Assembly: GCA_963556495.2 (NCBI GenBank) | Contig: OY747704.1 | Span: 5,244,001 to 5,308,000, forward strand | Reading direction: 5' to 3' | Length of the DNA: 64,000 nucleotides | Source: Valencia hispanica | Lineage: Eukaryota > Chordata > Actinopteri > Cyprinodontiformes > Valenciidae | Part shown: piece by piece, positions 33,990-43,669 of the stretch | Position numbering within the stretch: the first letter of the stretch is position 1 | Layout: every line of letters begins with the position of its first letter | Made by a program: the position numbers and the translations under genes | The notes under the pieces: model-generated | Database searches by the model: none | Told to the model about the DNA's origin: nothing | What the model saw: only the letters and a program-made list of their open reading frames with translations

Positions 33990-36887
33990 TTTAAGCCTGG
34001 CCTTAAAAGTAAACAGAGTGTCTGCTTCACGGACTAAAGCTGGGAGCTGGTTCCACAGGAGAGGAGCCTGATAACTAAAAGATCTGCCTCCCATTCTACT
34101 TTTAGAAATCCTGGGAACTACAAGTAAACCTGCAGTCTGAGAGCGATGTGCTCTGTTGGGAACATATGGAACAATTAGATCTCTGATGTATGACGGAGCT
34201 TGATTATTAAGGGCTTTGTATGTAAGAAGAAGGATCTTAAATTATATTCTGGATTTAACAGAGAGCCAGTGAAGGGAAACTAAAACAGGAGAAATGTGAT
34301 CTCTCTTTTAAATATTCATCAGAACTCTTGCTGCCGCGTTTTGGATCAACTGAAGGCTTTTAATGGCATTTTGTGGACTACCTGATAGTAAAGAATTACA
34401 GTAGTCCAGCCTTGAGGTAACAAATGCATGGACTAGTTTCTCAGCATCACTCCTGGACAGGATGTTTCTAATTTTAGCAATATTCCGGAGGTGAAAGAAA
34501 GATATCCTAGAAACCTGTTAAATATGGGATTCAAATGTCAAGTCTTGGTCAAAAATAACGCAGAGGTTCTTTACGTTATTACTGGGGGCCAATTTAATGC
34601 CATCCAGATGAAGTGATTGACTAATCAGTTTCTGTTTTAGAACTTCTGGTCCAAAGACAGCAACTTCTGTCTTGTCAGAATTTAAAAGCAAAACGTTTAG
34701 GGTCATCCATGTTTTTATGTCTTCCAGACATGCCTGTAATCTACCTAACTGACTAGATTCATCAGGATTTATGGATAAATATAGTTGTGTATCATCGGCA
34801 TAGGTATGGAAATTTATCCCATGCTGTCTAATGATTCTACCAATTGGGAGCATATATATGGTGAAAAGAATTGGTTCAAGCACAAAACCCTGTGGAACTC
34901 CACAAGTAACCCTTGAGAGTGAAGAAGATTTATCCTTTAGATGAACAAACTGGAATCTATCAGACAAATATGATTTAAACCAGCCTAGTGCTGTTCCTTG
35001 ATCCCTGCAACATGTTCAAGCCTTTCTAAGAGAATATTATGATTGACTGTGTCAAAAGCAGCACTAAGATCTAACAAAACCAGAACAGACACAAGTCCAT
35101 TATCTGAGGCCATGAGAATATCACTAGTAACCTTCACCAGTGCTGTTTCAGTGCTATGATGAGCTCCAAAACCTGACTGAAACTCTTCAAACAGCTCGTT
35201 ACTGTTTAGATGCTCACAAACTTGATTAGCAACAATTTTCTCAAGGACTTTGGATAAGAAAGGAAGGTTAGATATAGGTCTGTAATTCACCAAGTCATCT
35301 TGATCAAGGGAAGGCTTCTTGAGTAAAGGTTTAATTACAGCTATTTTAAATTCCTGTGGTACGTATCCGTTTACTAAGGATAGATTCATCATATCCAAAT
35401 TGGGCCAGGAACCAAATGGAACACCTCGTTAACTAATTTGTTTGGAATTGGGTCCAACATACAAGTTGAAGGTTTAGATGAGGCTAATATTTTTGATAAT
35501 TCCGAAAGCTCGACTGAATTAAAACAGCCTAAGCACAAATGAGGTTCTACAGTTCTTTCCGATGCCGCGTCATTTACTAAGGAAGAAGTAATCATGTTTG
35601 GGATGATGCCAATGATTTTATTTTTAATAGAATTAATTTTATTTATAAAGAATCCCATAAAATTATCACTGCCAAGAACAGAGGGAATGGTTGGCTCAAC
35701 AGAGCTATGATTCTGTGTAAGTTTGGCAACTGTACTAAAAAGAAACCTAGGATTGTTTTTATTCGCCTCTATTAATGATGAAAAATATGCTGTTCTAGCT
35801 TGTCGAATGGTCTTTTTATACAGCAGTAGACTGTTATTCCAGGTTATTTAGGAATCCTCTAGGCATGTAGAGCACCATTTTCTCTCCAACTTCCTAGTAT
35901 TCTGCTTTAAAGTATGCAACTCTGTGTTAAACCTAGGAGTCAGCCTCCTATGGCTAGCCACTTTCTTTTTTAAGGGGGCTACACTATCTAATGCCAAACT
36001 CAATGAGGAAGTAACCATCAATTTCTGAAGGGTTAGAGATAGAATTGCTGATCTACACTGTGTTACCCTGAGACACTGAGGAAAGTAAGAATGGAACAGA
36101 TTCTTTAAAAATTGTTACAGCATTGTCTAATAAAGCTCTACTATAATGAAATTTTCTTTCAGATTTAAGATGGTCAGTTAAAGTAAATTCAAAAGTTATC
36201 AAGAAGTGGTCAGACAGGACTGGGTTATGTGGGTGGACTTTTATTTCCTCACACTCAATACCGTATGTCAGTACAAGGTCCAAAGTGTGTTTACCCGAGT
36301 GGGTCGATCCCTGTACTTTTTGAGTAAAGCCAATTGAGTCTAAAATAGCATTAAAGGCTGCATTTAGGCTATCACTTTCAGTATCCACATGAATATTGAA
36401 GTCCCCCACTATAATGACCCTATCAGTATTTAATACTAAATCAGATAAAAAATGTGAGATCTGATCCAAGAATTGAGAGTAACGGCCTGGTGGACGATAC
36501 AAAACCACAAAGAAAGATTTTCTTAATGTTTTGCAACGTGGATGATGAAAATTATGGGTTAGATGTTCAAAAGAACTCTAGCTATAAATTGGTCTTGGAC
36601 TAATTAGTAAATCAGAACGAAAAATGGTTGCAAATTCCTCCTCCTCGCCCAGTATTTCTAGGAATGTGAAAATTTAAATAACTGGAAGGAGTTTACTCAT
36701 TTATACTGAAATAATGCTCCTGCTGCAACCAGGTTTCTGTGAGACAAAGGAAATCAATGTGATTATCACAAATCAAGTCATTTACTAACAAAGTCTTTGA
36801 GGAGAGAGATCTAATGTTTAATAAACCACATTTAATAGATTTATTTTTCTGTTCAGTCAAAGTCGTATTTATCTTTGAGATTTCCAT
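33990..36887 (-). pseudogene. ORF2 of copy G: endonuclease plus RT, multiply broken
   Basis: Order on the minus strand: endonuclease start (36887-36693; [26 protein letters not shown]), endonuclease end (36508-36053; IVGDFNIHVDTES and LSDHFLITFEF), linker (35658-35389), RT fingers and palm start (35398-34985; [51 protein letters not shown]), and RT palm (34967-34518; VTCGVPQGFVLEPILF, with the catalytic YADD at 34791-34802). The C-terminal region continues to about 33990 in broken frames. At least five frame changes or stops separate these pieces. The catalytic residues visible are intact. Confidence 0.88.
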
Positions 36888-37087
36888 AATTTGCTTTCGT
36901 TGGCTTAACTTTTAATCTATTTAATTTTGGCCGTGGGCAAGACACTGTTTCTATAGGGCAATGGGTGGGTAACCAAGCCAATTGAGTCTTAAATAGCATT
37001 AAAGGCTGCATTAAGGGGTAACAGTACAGAAGCAGCAGAGAGGTGGGTTAAACTATGACTCTGCTTCCTGGTCTGGACCCTGGCTTG

Positions 37088-37890
37088 TCAGTGTTTTGGA
37101 GGACTAATAAATTTGGCCATATTCCTAGAAAGAAGAGCTGCTCCATCCAAAGTGGGATGGATGCCGTCTCTCCGGATCAAACCAGGTTTTCCCCAAAAAG
37201 TTTGCCAGTTATCAATGTAGCCCACATCGTTTGCAGGACTCCACCTAGACAACCATTGATGGAATGACAGCATGCGGCTAAACATGTCGTCACTGGTCCG
37301 ATCAGACAGGGGACCAGAAAACATTACAGAGTCTGACATTGTTTTGGCAAACTTACACACCGAAGCAACACTAATTTTGGTGACCTCAGATTGGCGTAAC
37401 AGGGTGTCATTACCGCCAGCGTTAAGACAATCTTACTGTATTTACGCTTCTCTTTAACCAGCAGTTTCAAGTAGGATTTGATGTCGCATTTGACTATGGT
37501 CAATGGTGTCTCTAATGCCACGTTTCTGACTATGGAGCTGCCAATTACCAGGGTCGGCTTCTCAGCGGGTGTGTCACTGAGCGGGGAAAATCTGTTAGAA
37601 ACGCGGACCAGTTGGTGGTGGCCCATGGGCTAGATCCTAGAACTATGCTTCCTACGTACAGTCACCCAGCCGGCCTGAGGTCCCGGCTGCGCGGGCTCTA
37701 CCAGAGGACAGCTAGGGGGTTCTATCCTTGTTGGCTCCGCGCTGGCTAATGGGCTTTGGCTATCAACTGGTTTTTCAACAGCACGGAGCCGTGCTTCTAA
37801 TTCTGATACCCTCGCCTCCAAAGCTACAAAAATATTACATTTATTACAGTTACCATTATCACTAAAGGAGGCAGGGAAGTAACTAAACAT
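37088..37890 (-). pseudogene. ORF1 of copy G with SGNH-esterase domain
   Basis: The frame 37890-37630 (86 codons, ATG start, MFSYFPASF) has a CNKC motif, a coiled coil (VALEARVSELEARLRAVEK), a Pro-rich linker and WVTVRRKHSSR. The esterase follows in two frames: [11 protein letters not shown] (37626-37324; the family GDS is GSS here) and [12 protein letters not shown] through SGPLSDRTSDD, DNWQTFWGKPGLI and DGIHPTLDGAALLS (37360-37088). The final D and H pair is intact. A one-base change joins the two frames near 37440-37330. The role in retrotransposition is presumed to be RNA binding plus an esterase activity of unknown substrate. Confidence 0.82.
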
Positions 37891-38213
37891 CTGACAGAGA
37901 GAGCAAGAGAGAGAAGAGAACAGTTAGAGACAGGAGAAAGAAGAGTAGCCATAGCCGCAATGAAGCTAAGCTAACTGAGCTAGCGAGACCTTACCACCCC
38001 AAGAAAAATTGTGTGAAACACAAGGAGTTCCCAAAACGTAAAGTACACCACCACAAAACGTGTGTTTTAGTGTGCTTGTGTGTTAAAATAACTTGGAAAG
38101 GCCTCAGCACAGAGAAAACAAGATCAATTCAAGAGAGTCTGAACACCAAACAGTTTACAGGGAGCGCAACAGCGACAACAGGAAATGATGCAATACGGCT
38201 TACCCCGTCACAG
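37891..38213 (-). promoter_or_regulatory. Putative 5' UTR of copy G
   Basis: About 320 bp between the ORF1 start and the 5' target duplication. Its minus strand is CT-rich near the gene (TCTCTTCTCTCTCTTGC). As a LINE 5' UTR it should hold an internal promoter, but no motif proves this. Confidence 0.4.
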
Positions 38214-38225
38214 CAGCGACTGAAT
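38214..38225. repeat. Copy G target-site duplication, right
   Basis: CAGCGACTGAAT, identical to 33249-33260. Confidence 0.85.
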
Positions 38226-38409
38226 GAATGACTGATGGTTAAATGTAAACACTCACCATGGCATATTAGCTATTACATTTGTATACAGTATAAATATGCT
38301 TCAAATTTAGAATGCAGTGGACAATTTTCTAATTTCGTCTAGCAAATCAATTTTCCATGTGCAAAGATGGGCTGTATAAATGTCACAACACTGATGTTAT
38401 CACACACAC

Positions 38410-38411
<2 letters not shown>

Positions 38412-38489
<78 letters not shown>
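38412..38489. repeat. TA dinucleotide microsatellite
   Basis: About 78 bp of uninterrupted TA repeats preceded by CACACACACA. The 65-codon frames across it (Tyr-Ile repeats) are artefacts. Confidence 0.95.
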
Positions 38490-38494
<5 letters not shown>

Positions 38495-38587
38495 CAAAAC
38501 TGAAATGCTTCACAACCAAACTGAATGTATATCCACGGGTAAGAATTATGGTATACAACACTGAAAGCAGTCAAAAACATGCAAAAT

Positions 38588-38770
38588 ATCTACAACACAT
38601 CACTGTCGAAATACTCCATCAACTCTGATCTAATGTCATTTCTCTCAGTATCTGCATGGTCTAAAAATGCTGTAACTTGAGGCTGGAAGTGATCCCAACT
38701 GTCGTCCAGCTCAAAGGTATCACCATGCTGCGTGCAAATATTGAACAATATTAAATTTGGAACAATAGAA
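38588..38770 (-). pseudogene. Harbinger-like nuclease C-terminal fragment
   Basis: The minus strand holds a clean C-terminal exon-like frame: FNICTQHGDTFELDDSWDHF, then about 30 more codons ending EYFDSDVL and a stop at about 38593. LFNICTQHGD resembles the LHNIC motif near the C-terminus of PIF/Harbinger (HARBI1-type) nucleases, where the family usually has LHN. A stop lies just upstream of the readable part, so it may be an exon boundary or a decayed remnant. The assignment rests on this short motif. Confidence 0.4.
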
Positions 38771-38837
38771 TCCCACCAGAATCTGGATCATGGGGGGGTC
38801 CAGATTACAGACAAGCCCCGCATCGATACCAGCCATG

Positions 38838-38847
38838 ACAGCATCTA
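38838..38847. repeat. Target duplication of Rex3 at 38.8 kb, left
   Basis: ACAGCATCTA precedes the TCCA tail; the same 10 bp occur at 41367-41376. Part of the right copy could also be Rex3 sequence (see findings). Confidence 0.7.
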
Positions 38848-38870
38848 TCCATCCATCCATTTTCTTCCGC

Positions 38871-40810
38871 TTATCCGGGGTCGGGTCGCGGGGGCAGCAG
38901 CCTAAGCAAAGGGACCCAGACTTCCCTCTCCCCAGCCACTTGTTCCAGCTCCTCGGGAGGAACCCCAAGGCGCTCCCAGGCCAGCCGAGAAACATAGTCC
39001 CTCCAGCGTTTCCTGGGCCTTCCCCTGGGCCTCCTCCGGGTGAGACGTGCCTGAAACACCTCACCAGGGAGGCGTCCAGGAGGCATCCTGACCAGATGCC
39101 CGAGCCACCTCAACTGACTCCTCTCGATGTGGAGAAGCAGCGGCTCTACTCTGAGCCCCCTCCGGATGACTGAGCTTCTCACCCTATCTCTAAGGGAGAG
39201 CCCAGACACTCTGCGGAGGAAACTCATTTCAGCCGCTTGTATCCGTGATCTCGTTCTTTCGGTCACCACCCAGAGTTCGTGACCATAGATGAGGGTAGGA
39301 ACGTAGATCGACCGGTAAATCGAGAGCTTCGCCTTTTGGCTCAGCTCTATCTTCACCACGACAGACCGGTAGAGCGCCCGCATAACTGCAGATGCCCCAC
39401 CAATCCGTCTATCGATCTCCCGCTCCATTTTTCCCTCATTCGTGAACAAGACCCCCAGATACTTAAACTCCTCCACTTGGGGAAGGACCCCATCCCCGAC
39501 CCGGAGGAGGCACCCCACCCTTTTCCGGCTCAAGACCATGGCCTCGGATTTGGAGGTGCTGATTCTCATCCCAGCCGCTTCACACTCGGCTGCAAACAGC
39601 TCCAGCGAAAGCTGTAGATCACGCTCCGATGAAGCCAACAGGACCACATCATCTGCAAAAAGCAAAGACCCGATCCTGAGGCCACCAAAACGGATCACCT
39701 CAACGCCTTGGCTGCGCCTAGAGATCCTGTCCATAAAAGTTAGGAACAGGATCGGTGACAAAGGGCAACCTTGGCGGAGTCCAACTCTCACCGGAAACAA
39801 GCCCGACTTACTGCCGGCAATGCGAACCAAACTCTGGCACCGGTCGTACAGGGACCTAACAGCCCGTATCAAGGGGCCCGGTACCCCATACTCCCGGAGC
39901 ACCCCCCACAGGGCCCCCCGAGGGACACGGTCGAACGCCTTCTCCAAGTCCACAAAACACATGTAGACCGGTTGGGCGAACTCCCACGCACCCTCCAGGA
40001 CCCTACTGAGGGTGTAGAGCTGGTCCAGTGTTCCACGGCCAGGACGAAAACCGCATTGTTCCTCCTGGATCCGAGCCTCGACTATCCGTCGGACCCTCCT
40101 CTCCAGAACCCCTGAATAGACCTTACCAGGGAGGCTCAGAAGTGTGATCCCCCTGTAGTTGGAACATACCCTGTGGTCCCCCTTTTTAAACAGGGGGACC
40201 ACCACCCCGGTCTGCCAATCCAAGGGAACTGCCCCCGATGTCCACGCAATATTGCAGAGCCGCGTTAACCAACACAGCCCCACAACATCCAGAGCCTTGA
40301 GGAACTCCGGTCGAATCTCATCCACCCCCGGAGCCTTGCCACCGAGGAGCTTTTTAACGACCTCGGTGACCTCAGCACCAGAGATTGGAGAGCCCGACCC
40401 CAAGTCCCCAAACCCTGCTTCCAGATTGGAAGGCGTGCTGGTGGGATTGAGGAGGTCTTCGAAGTATTCCATCCACCGACCCAAAACGTCCTGCGTCGAG
40501 GTCAGCAGCACACCATCCCCACTGTAAACAGTGTTGGTGGAAGACCGCTTTCCCCCCCTGAGACGCCGGATGGTGGACCAGAATCGCTTCGAAGCCGTAC
40601 GGAAGTCGTTTTCCATGGTCTCTCCAAACTCCTCCCACGCCCGAGTTTTTGCCTCAGCAACCATCCGAGCCGCATCCCGCTTGGCCTGTCGGTACCTATC
40701 AGCTGCTTCAGGGGTCCCACAAGCCAAAAAGACCCGGTAGGACTCCTTCTTCAGCCTGACAGCATCCCTTACCGCCGGTGTCCACCAGCGGGTTCGGGGG
40801 TTGCCGCCGC
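38871..40810 (-). CDS. Rex3 reverse transcriptase, open frame
   Basis: The open frame of 618 codons (counted from 40727) extends upstream without a stop to about 40800. It covers the RT and the C-terminal domain. Motifs: [126 protein letters not shown] (catalytic D at about residues 359 and 360; DNA 39648-39659) and [20 protein letters not shown]. The C-terminus ends in [19 protein letters not shown]. The RT is intact in frame, but the endonuclease upstream is shifted by one base and truncated, so the element is not autonomous. It carries no promoter of its own here. Confidence 0.85.
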
Positions 40811-41366
40811 GACAGGCACCACCACCTTGCGGCCACAGCTTCGGTCAACCGCCTCGGCAATGGAGGCGCGGAACATGGTCCACTCGGACTCGATGTCCCC
40901 CGCCTCCCCCGGGACGTGTTCAAAGTTCTGCCGGAGGTGCGAGTTAAAGCTCCTTCTGACAGGAGACTCTGCCAGACGTTCCCAGCAGACCCTCACAACA
41001 CGTTTGGGCCTTCCAGGTCTGTCCGCCGTCCTCCACCACCACCGGAGCCGACTCACCACCAGGTAGTGGTCAGTGGACAGCTCTGCCCCTCTCTTCGCCC
41101 GAGTGTCCAAAACATGCGGCCGCAGATCAGATGAGACGACAACCAAGTCGATCAAAGAGCTGCGGCCTAAGGTGTCCTGGTGCCAAGTGCACATATGGAC
41201 ACCTTTATGCTTGAACATGGTGTTTGTTATGGACAATCCATGACGAGCACAGAAGTCTAATAACAAGACACCACTCGGGTTCAGATCGGGGGGGCCATTC
41301 CGCCCAACCACACCCCTCCAGGTCTCACTGTCATTGCCCACGTGAGCGTTGAAGTCCCCCAGCAGA
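40769..41366 (-). pseudogene. Rex3 endonuclease, C-terminal part
   Basis: The 5' remainder of the Rex3 ORF. The frame reads [14 protein letters not shown] at the truncated start (about 41360-41320), then [38 protein letters not shown] and [14 protein letters not shown], the last holding the catalytic His block. The N-terminal part with the first catalytic residues is missing. It ends at 40769 after a one-base frame change near 40800, a C-rich spot, so it does not read into the RT. Confidence 0.85.
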
Positions 41367-41376
41367 ACAGCATCTA
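41367..41376. repeat. Target duplication of Rex3, right
   Basis: ACAGCATCTA, identical to 38838-38847. Confidence 0.7.
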
Positions 41377-41424
41377 ATGAAACATATAATTATCAGAAAT
41401 AGTATTACTTTTCTAGATCTGTTC

Positions 41425-41476
41425 TATTGAAGGTCATGACAGCATTCAACATTCTCCACAACATCTGCCTCAGTGC
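41425..41476 (+). pseudogene. Harbinger-like transposase C-terminal exon, left part
   Basis: On the plus strand, VMTAFNILHNICLSA is readable just before the hAT insertion and resumes after it at 42335. LHNIC is a hallmark of the C-terminal region of PIF/Harbinger nucleases. A TTTTCTAG upstream (about 41408-41417) could be a splice acceptor, which fits intron-containing Harbinger genes, but that is inference. Confidence 0.45.
41469..41476. repeat. hAT target duplication, left
   Basis: CTCAGTGC, identical to 42327-42334. Confidence 0.9.
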
Positions 41477-42326
41477 TAGGGTGACCATATCATGATTTAT
41501 AAAAAAGAGGACACTTGGCACAGTCCTGAAACACTGTCATGACTTTTGATTTTAACATATTTAAAGCATGCATTCTTCATGTGTTTAGAATGAACAGTTT
41601 AATAACAAACTTCAGATATGCTTTCACAAGTGCAAAAATTATTTTAAATCTCTAGAAATTAATTAATAATAGAAATAATTACTCTTCCGAATTAGAAAAT
41701 GTACCAGAAACAGTAATAGTTCGCTTTCCTGGACAAAAATTAAACAGAAATCTGAAATAACATTCTGAGAAAACAGGTAGGCTATTATTTTCTTTTTAAT
41801 GTAATAATAAAATTAAAAAGCAGCAGTCTCAAAAACACAATAATGCCTGCTCCATTTTTAGATTTTATCTTCATCCTCCTCAGTCTGTTTATAGATGAAT
41901 TATTATTATAGATTTCGTTTCCATGTGGATCTACTCGATCTTTGCCACTTTTGTCACACAAAGAAACACATATGCCAGCTATGCCAGCTCTGTTTGTCTG
42001 TAAAGCTACACTTGCACTTTAATATCTTGTAAACAGTTGCAGCGCTGTGCTCGCAGGACGAAGTGGTGCAGCGCACCAAAGCCCACTGTCTGTTAGTCTA
42101 TGAAACGGTTCAGAACCATCGACGAAAGCATCTAGGCTATCGTTAGATGAGAGGAAATGTGTCGTATTGCATGCATCGCAGCAGTCAATTTAAGTATGCT
42201 TATCAGTCCACCTAAAAACAATGAAAATCCGGACATTTTCATCAATCTATGAAATCCTCCCGCACGCCCTGGACAGCACGTGAAAAGTGGACATGTCCGG
42301 GGAAAACAGGATGGTTGGTCACCCTA
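41477..42326. mobile_element. Non-autonomous hAT element
   Basis: 850 bp bounded by TAGGGTGACCA at the left and its exact reverse complement at the right, with a perfect 8-bp target duplication (CTCAGTGC). The 8-bp duplication and short inverted ends are diagnostic of the hAT superfamily. The interior is AT-rich and has no transposase frame. It interrupts a Harbinger-like coding remnant. Confidence 0.92.
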
Positions 42327-42334
42327 CTCAGTGC
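42327..42334. repeat. hAT target duplication, right
   Basis: CTCAGTGC, identical to 41469-41476. Confidence 0.9.
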
Positions 42335-42443
42335 TGGTGACATTGTGGCCTTTGAGGATGAGCTTGAAGATGTTACAGAGGATTGGGGAGATGCATTGGC
42401 GGTGCTCTCTGGTAGAATCAACTCTCTTCTTGTTATGTCTTAG
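42335..42443 (+). pseudogene. Harbinger-like transposase C-terminal exon, right part
   Basis: Continues the frame cut at 41476: GDIVAFEDELEDVTEDWGDA followed by LAVLSGRIN and a stop (TAG) near 42441. The acidic tail after LHNIC resembles C-termini of Harbinger nucleases. The hAT insertion and the lack of upstream domains in the window make it a remnant. Confidence 0.45.
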
Positions 42444-42455
42444 TGATGTTGCAGC

Positions 42456-42701
42456 CATCGATTTAGCCAGCCTGGATGATGCTCTAGACAGTATGAAGAG
42501 GCAACCCAAAGCACTTTGCACACCACCCTGTATCATGTTCCACTCTTCAACCAGAAAAGACCAGCCATAGGTCTCAGTTGCAGAACTCCCTCCACACCTC
42601 TGATCCTCTTCAGCAGATCCAGCAAAACTGCCAAAGACTTCCTTTTTCTTCATTTTAATATTGAACGATGGTCTAGGAAAAGGTCCTCCATCGTCTACCA
42701 T
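42456..42701 (-). other. Open frame opposite the Harbinger remnant
   Basis: A minus-strand frame (ATG at 42701, MVDDGGPFPRPSF) reads about 80 codons convergent with the transposase remnant, including NIKMKKKEVFGSF and WSFLVEEWNMIQ. Harbinger elements often carry a second, DNA-binding gene beside the nuclease, so this could be its degraded terminal exon. No domain is recognisable, and it may equally be noncoding. Confidence 0.2.
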
Positions 42702-42720
42702 AAAAAACTATTAATAACTA

Positions 42721-43669
42721 CACAATAAATATTTGTTCTGTAGATATTTTTGATGTCTTACAAATTTTGTTTACATTCATTAGTTATTTCTAATAGTTAC
42801 TTCGAATTGTTCAAAGAGCCTAAATAACAATAAAACAGTTGATCAAAATGAGTTAATGAGAATTACGAGTTGTTTCAATCAGTTTTTTTCATAACAAATA
42901 GCAAATAAAAAATGTGACAAGAACAAGTAAATTTCAACAGAAAACAGATTATCCATCCTGCCCCTGTTCTCCTGAGCTCTCCTCTCTTTAGCCTCTTTTT
43001 GCTGCCTGATGTACTAAGCAGAGAAAATCACAGTTGACAAAAATGAACAACATAAAGTTTTAGGAAATGCACATTAACTTGAGCAGTTAAAATTATATCT
43101 TCATTACACATGCACATACAGTACTTTTCTTTTAATGTGTTATAGGACTGCAAGAGGATTACCTTCCCCTGCAGGTCCATCTTAACCAGAATTGTTCTCA
43201 TAACACAGACAGAAAATAAGTGAGGATGGAAACATGACAACTGTGTTAATCCGTGAATGCAAAACTATATTTTTTGCAGCAGAACACATAGGGAACTATA
43301 CTGAGGTTCTGCAGTGTTTGAGGGTTAATAGAAGTGTACTGTAAGCATAAGGTGTGTAACTGGATTTATTCTTCTACCTCCATGCCACAGTGACTAAGTT
43401 CTTTACCCTGGCCAAGAGGTTATCGCTTCTCTTAAAAGAAGCAGTCATATCTTTGGCCCCTAAAACATATGAAAAAAAGCTTAATTTGCAAAAATCTAAT
43501 TTATAAGTGGCAATAATTGAAGAACCATGTGAACACCATTTAAGCTTGCTTACTAGCGATGCTTGTTTACAGAAATATATATAAAAAATATGTCTATGCA
43601 AATGATAAAGGTTAACACAATCTAAAATATGAGAAGCCGTTTGAGACATTATTCAGAATTAGCTTCTCA
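42721..43669. other. Unannotated intergenic DNA
   Basis: AT-rich; no supported coding region or repeat. Short minus-strand frames at 43.0-43.6 kb have no motif. Confidence 0.6.

Larger units (their letters stand above)
33261..38213 (-). mobile_element. L2/CR1-type LINE, copy G, full length
   Basis: A 4.95-kb LINE on the minus strand flanked by a 12-bp target duplication. The 3' end (left) carries the GGCGCTATATAAATAAA signature. Moving right come the 3' UTR, RT, endonuclease, an ORF1 with an SGNH-esterase domain, and a 5' UTR. Because the duplication lies directly outside both ends, the insertion was not 5'-truncated. The coding region is broken by many frame changes, so it is older or more damaged than copy F. 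Copies B and the fragments at 51.44, 52.70, 58.23 and 59.76 kb belong to the same family. Confidence 0.9.
38848..41366 (-). mobile_element. Rex3 LINE, 5'-truncated copy
   Basis: A 2.5-kb Rex3 on the minus strand. The 3' end has TCCA repeats (38848-38862). The sequence matches the two conserved Rex3 primer sites I remember from fish surveys: CGGTGACAAAGGGCAACC at 39752-39769, and on the minus strand TGGCAGACCGGGGTGGTGGT near 40199-40218. It is truncated inside the endonuclease at the 5' end. A 10-bp duplication flanks it. Confidence 0.92.

Noticed and set aside
38367..38580. Tyr-Ile repeat proteins across the TA tract
   Set aside because: Translation of a dinucleotide microsatellite; the same applies at 57.03-57.39 kb.
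39279..40740. Plus-strand open frames opposite Rex3 (up to 174 codons)
   Set aside because: They are antisense shadows of the Rex3 RT frame and lack motifs of their own.
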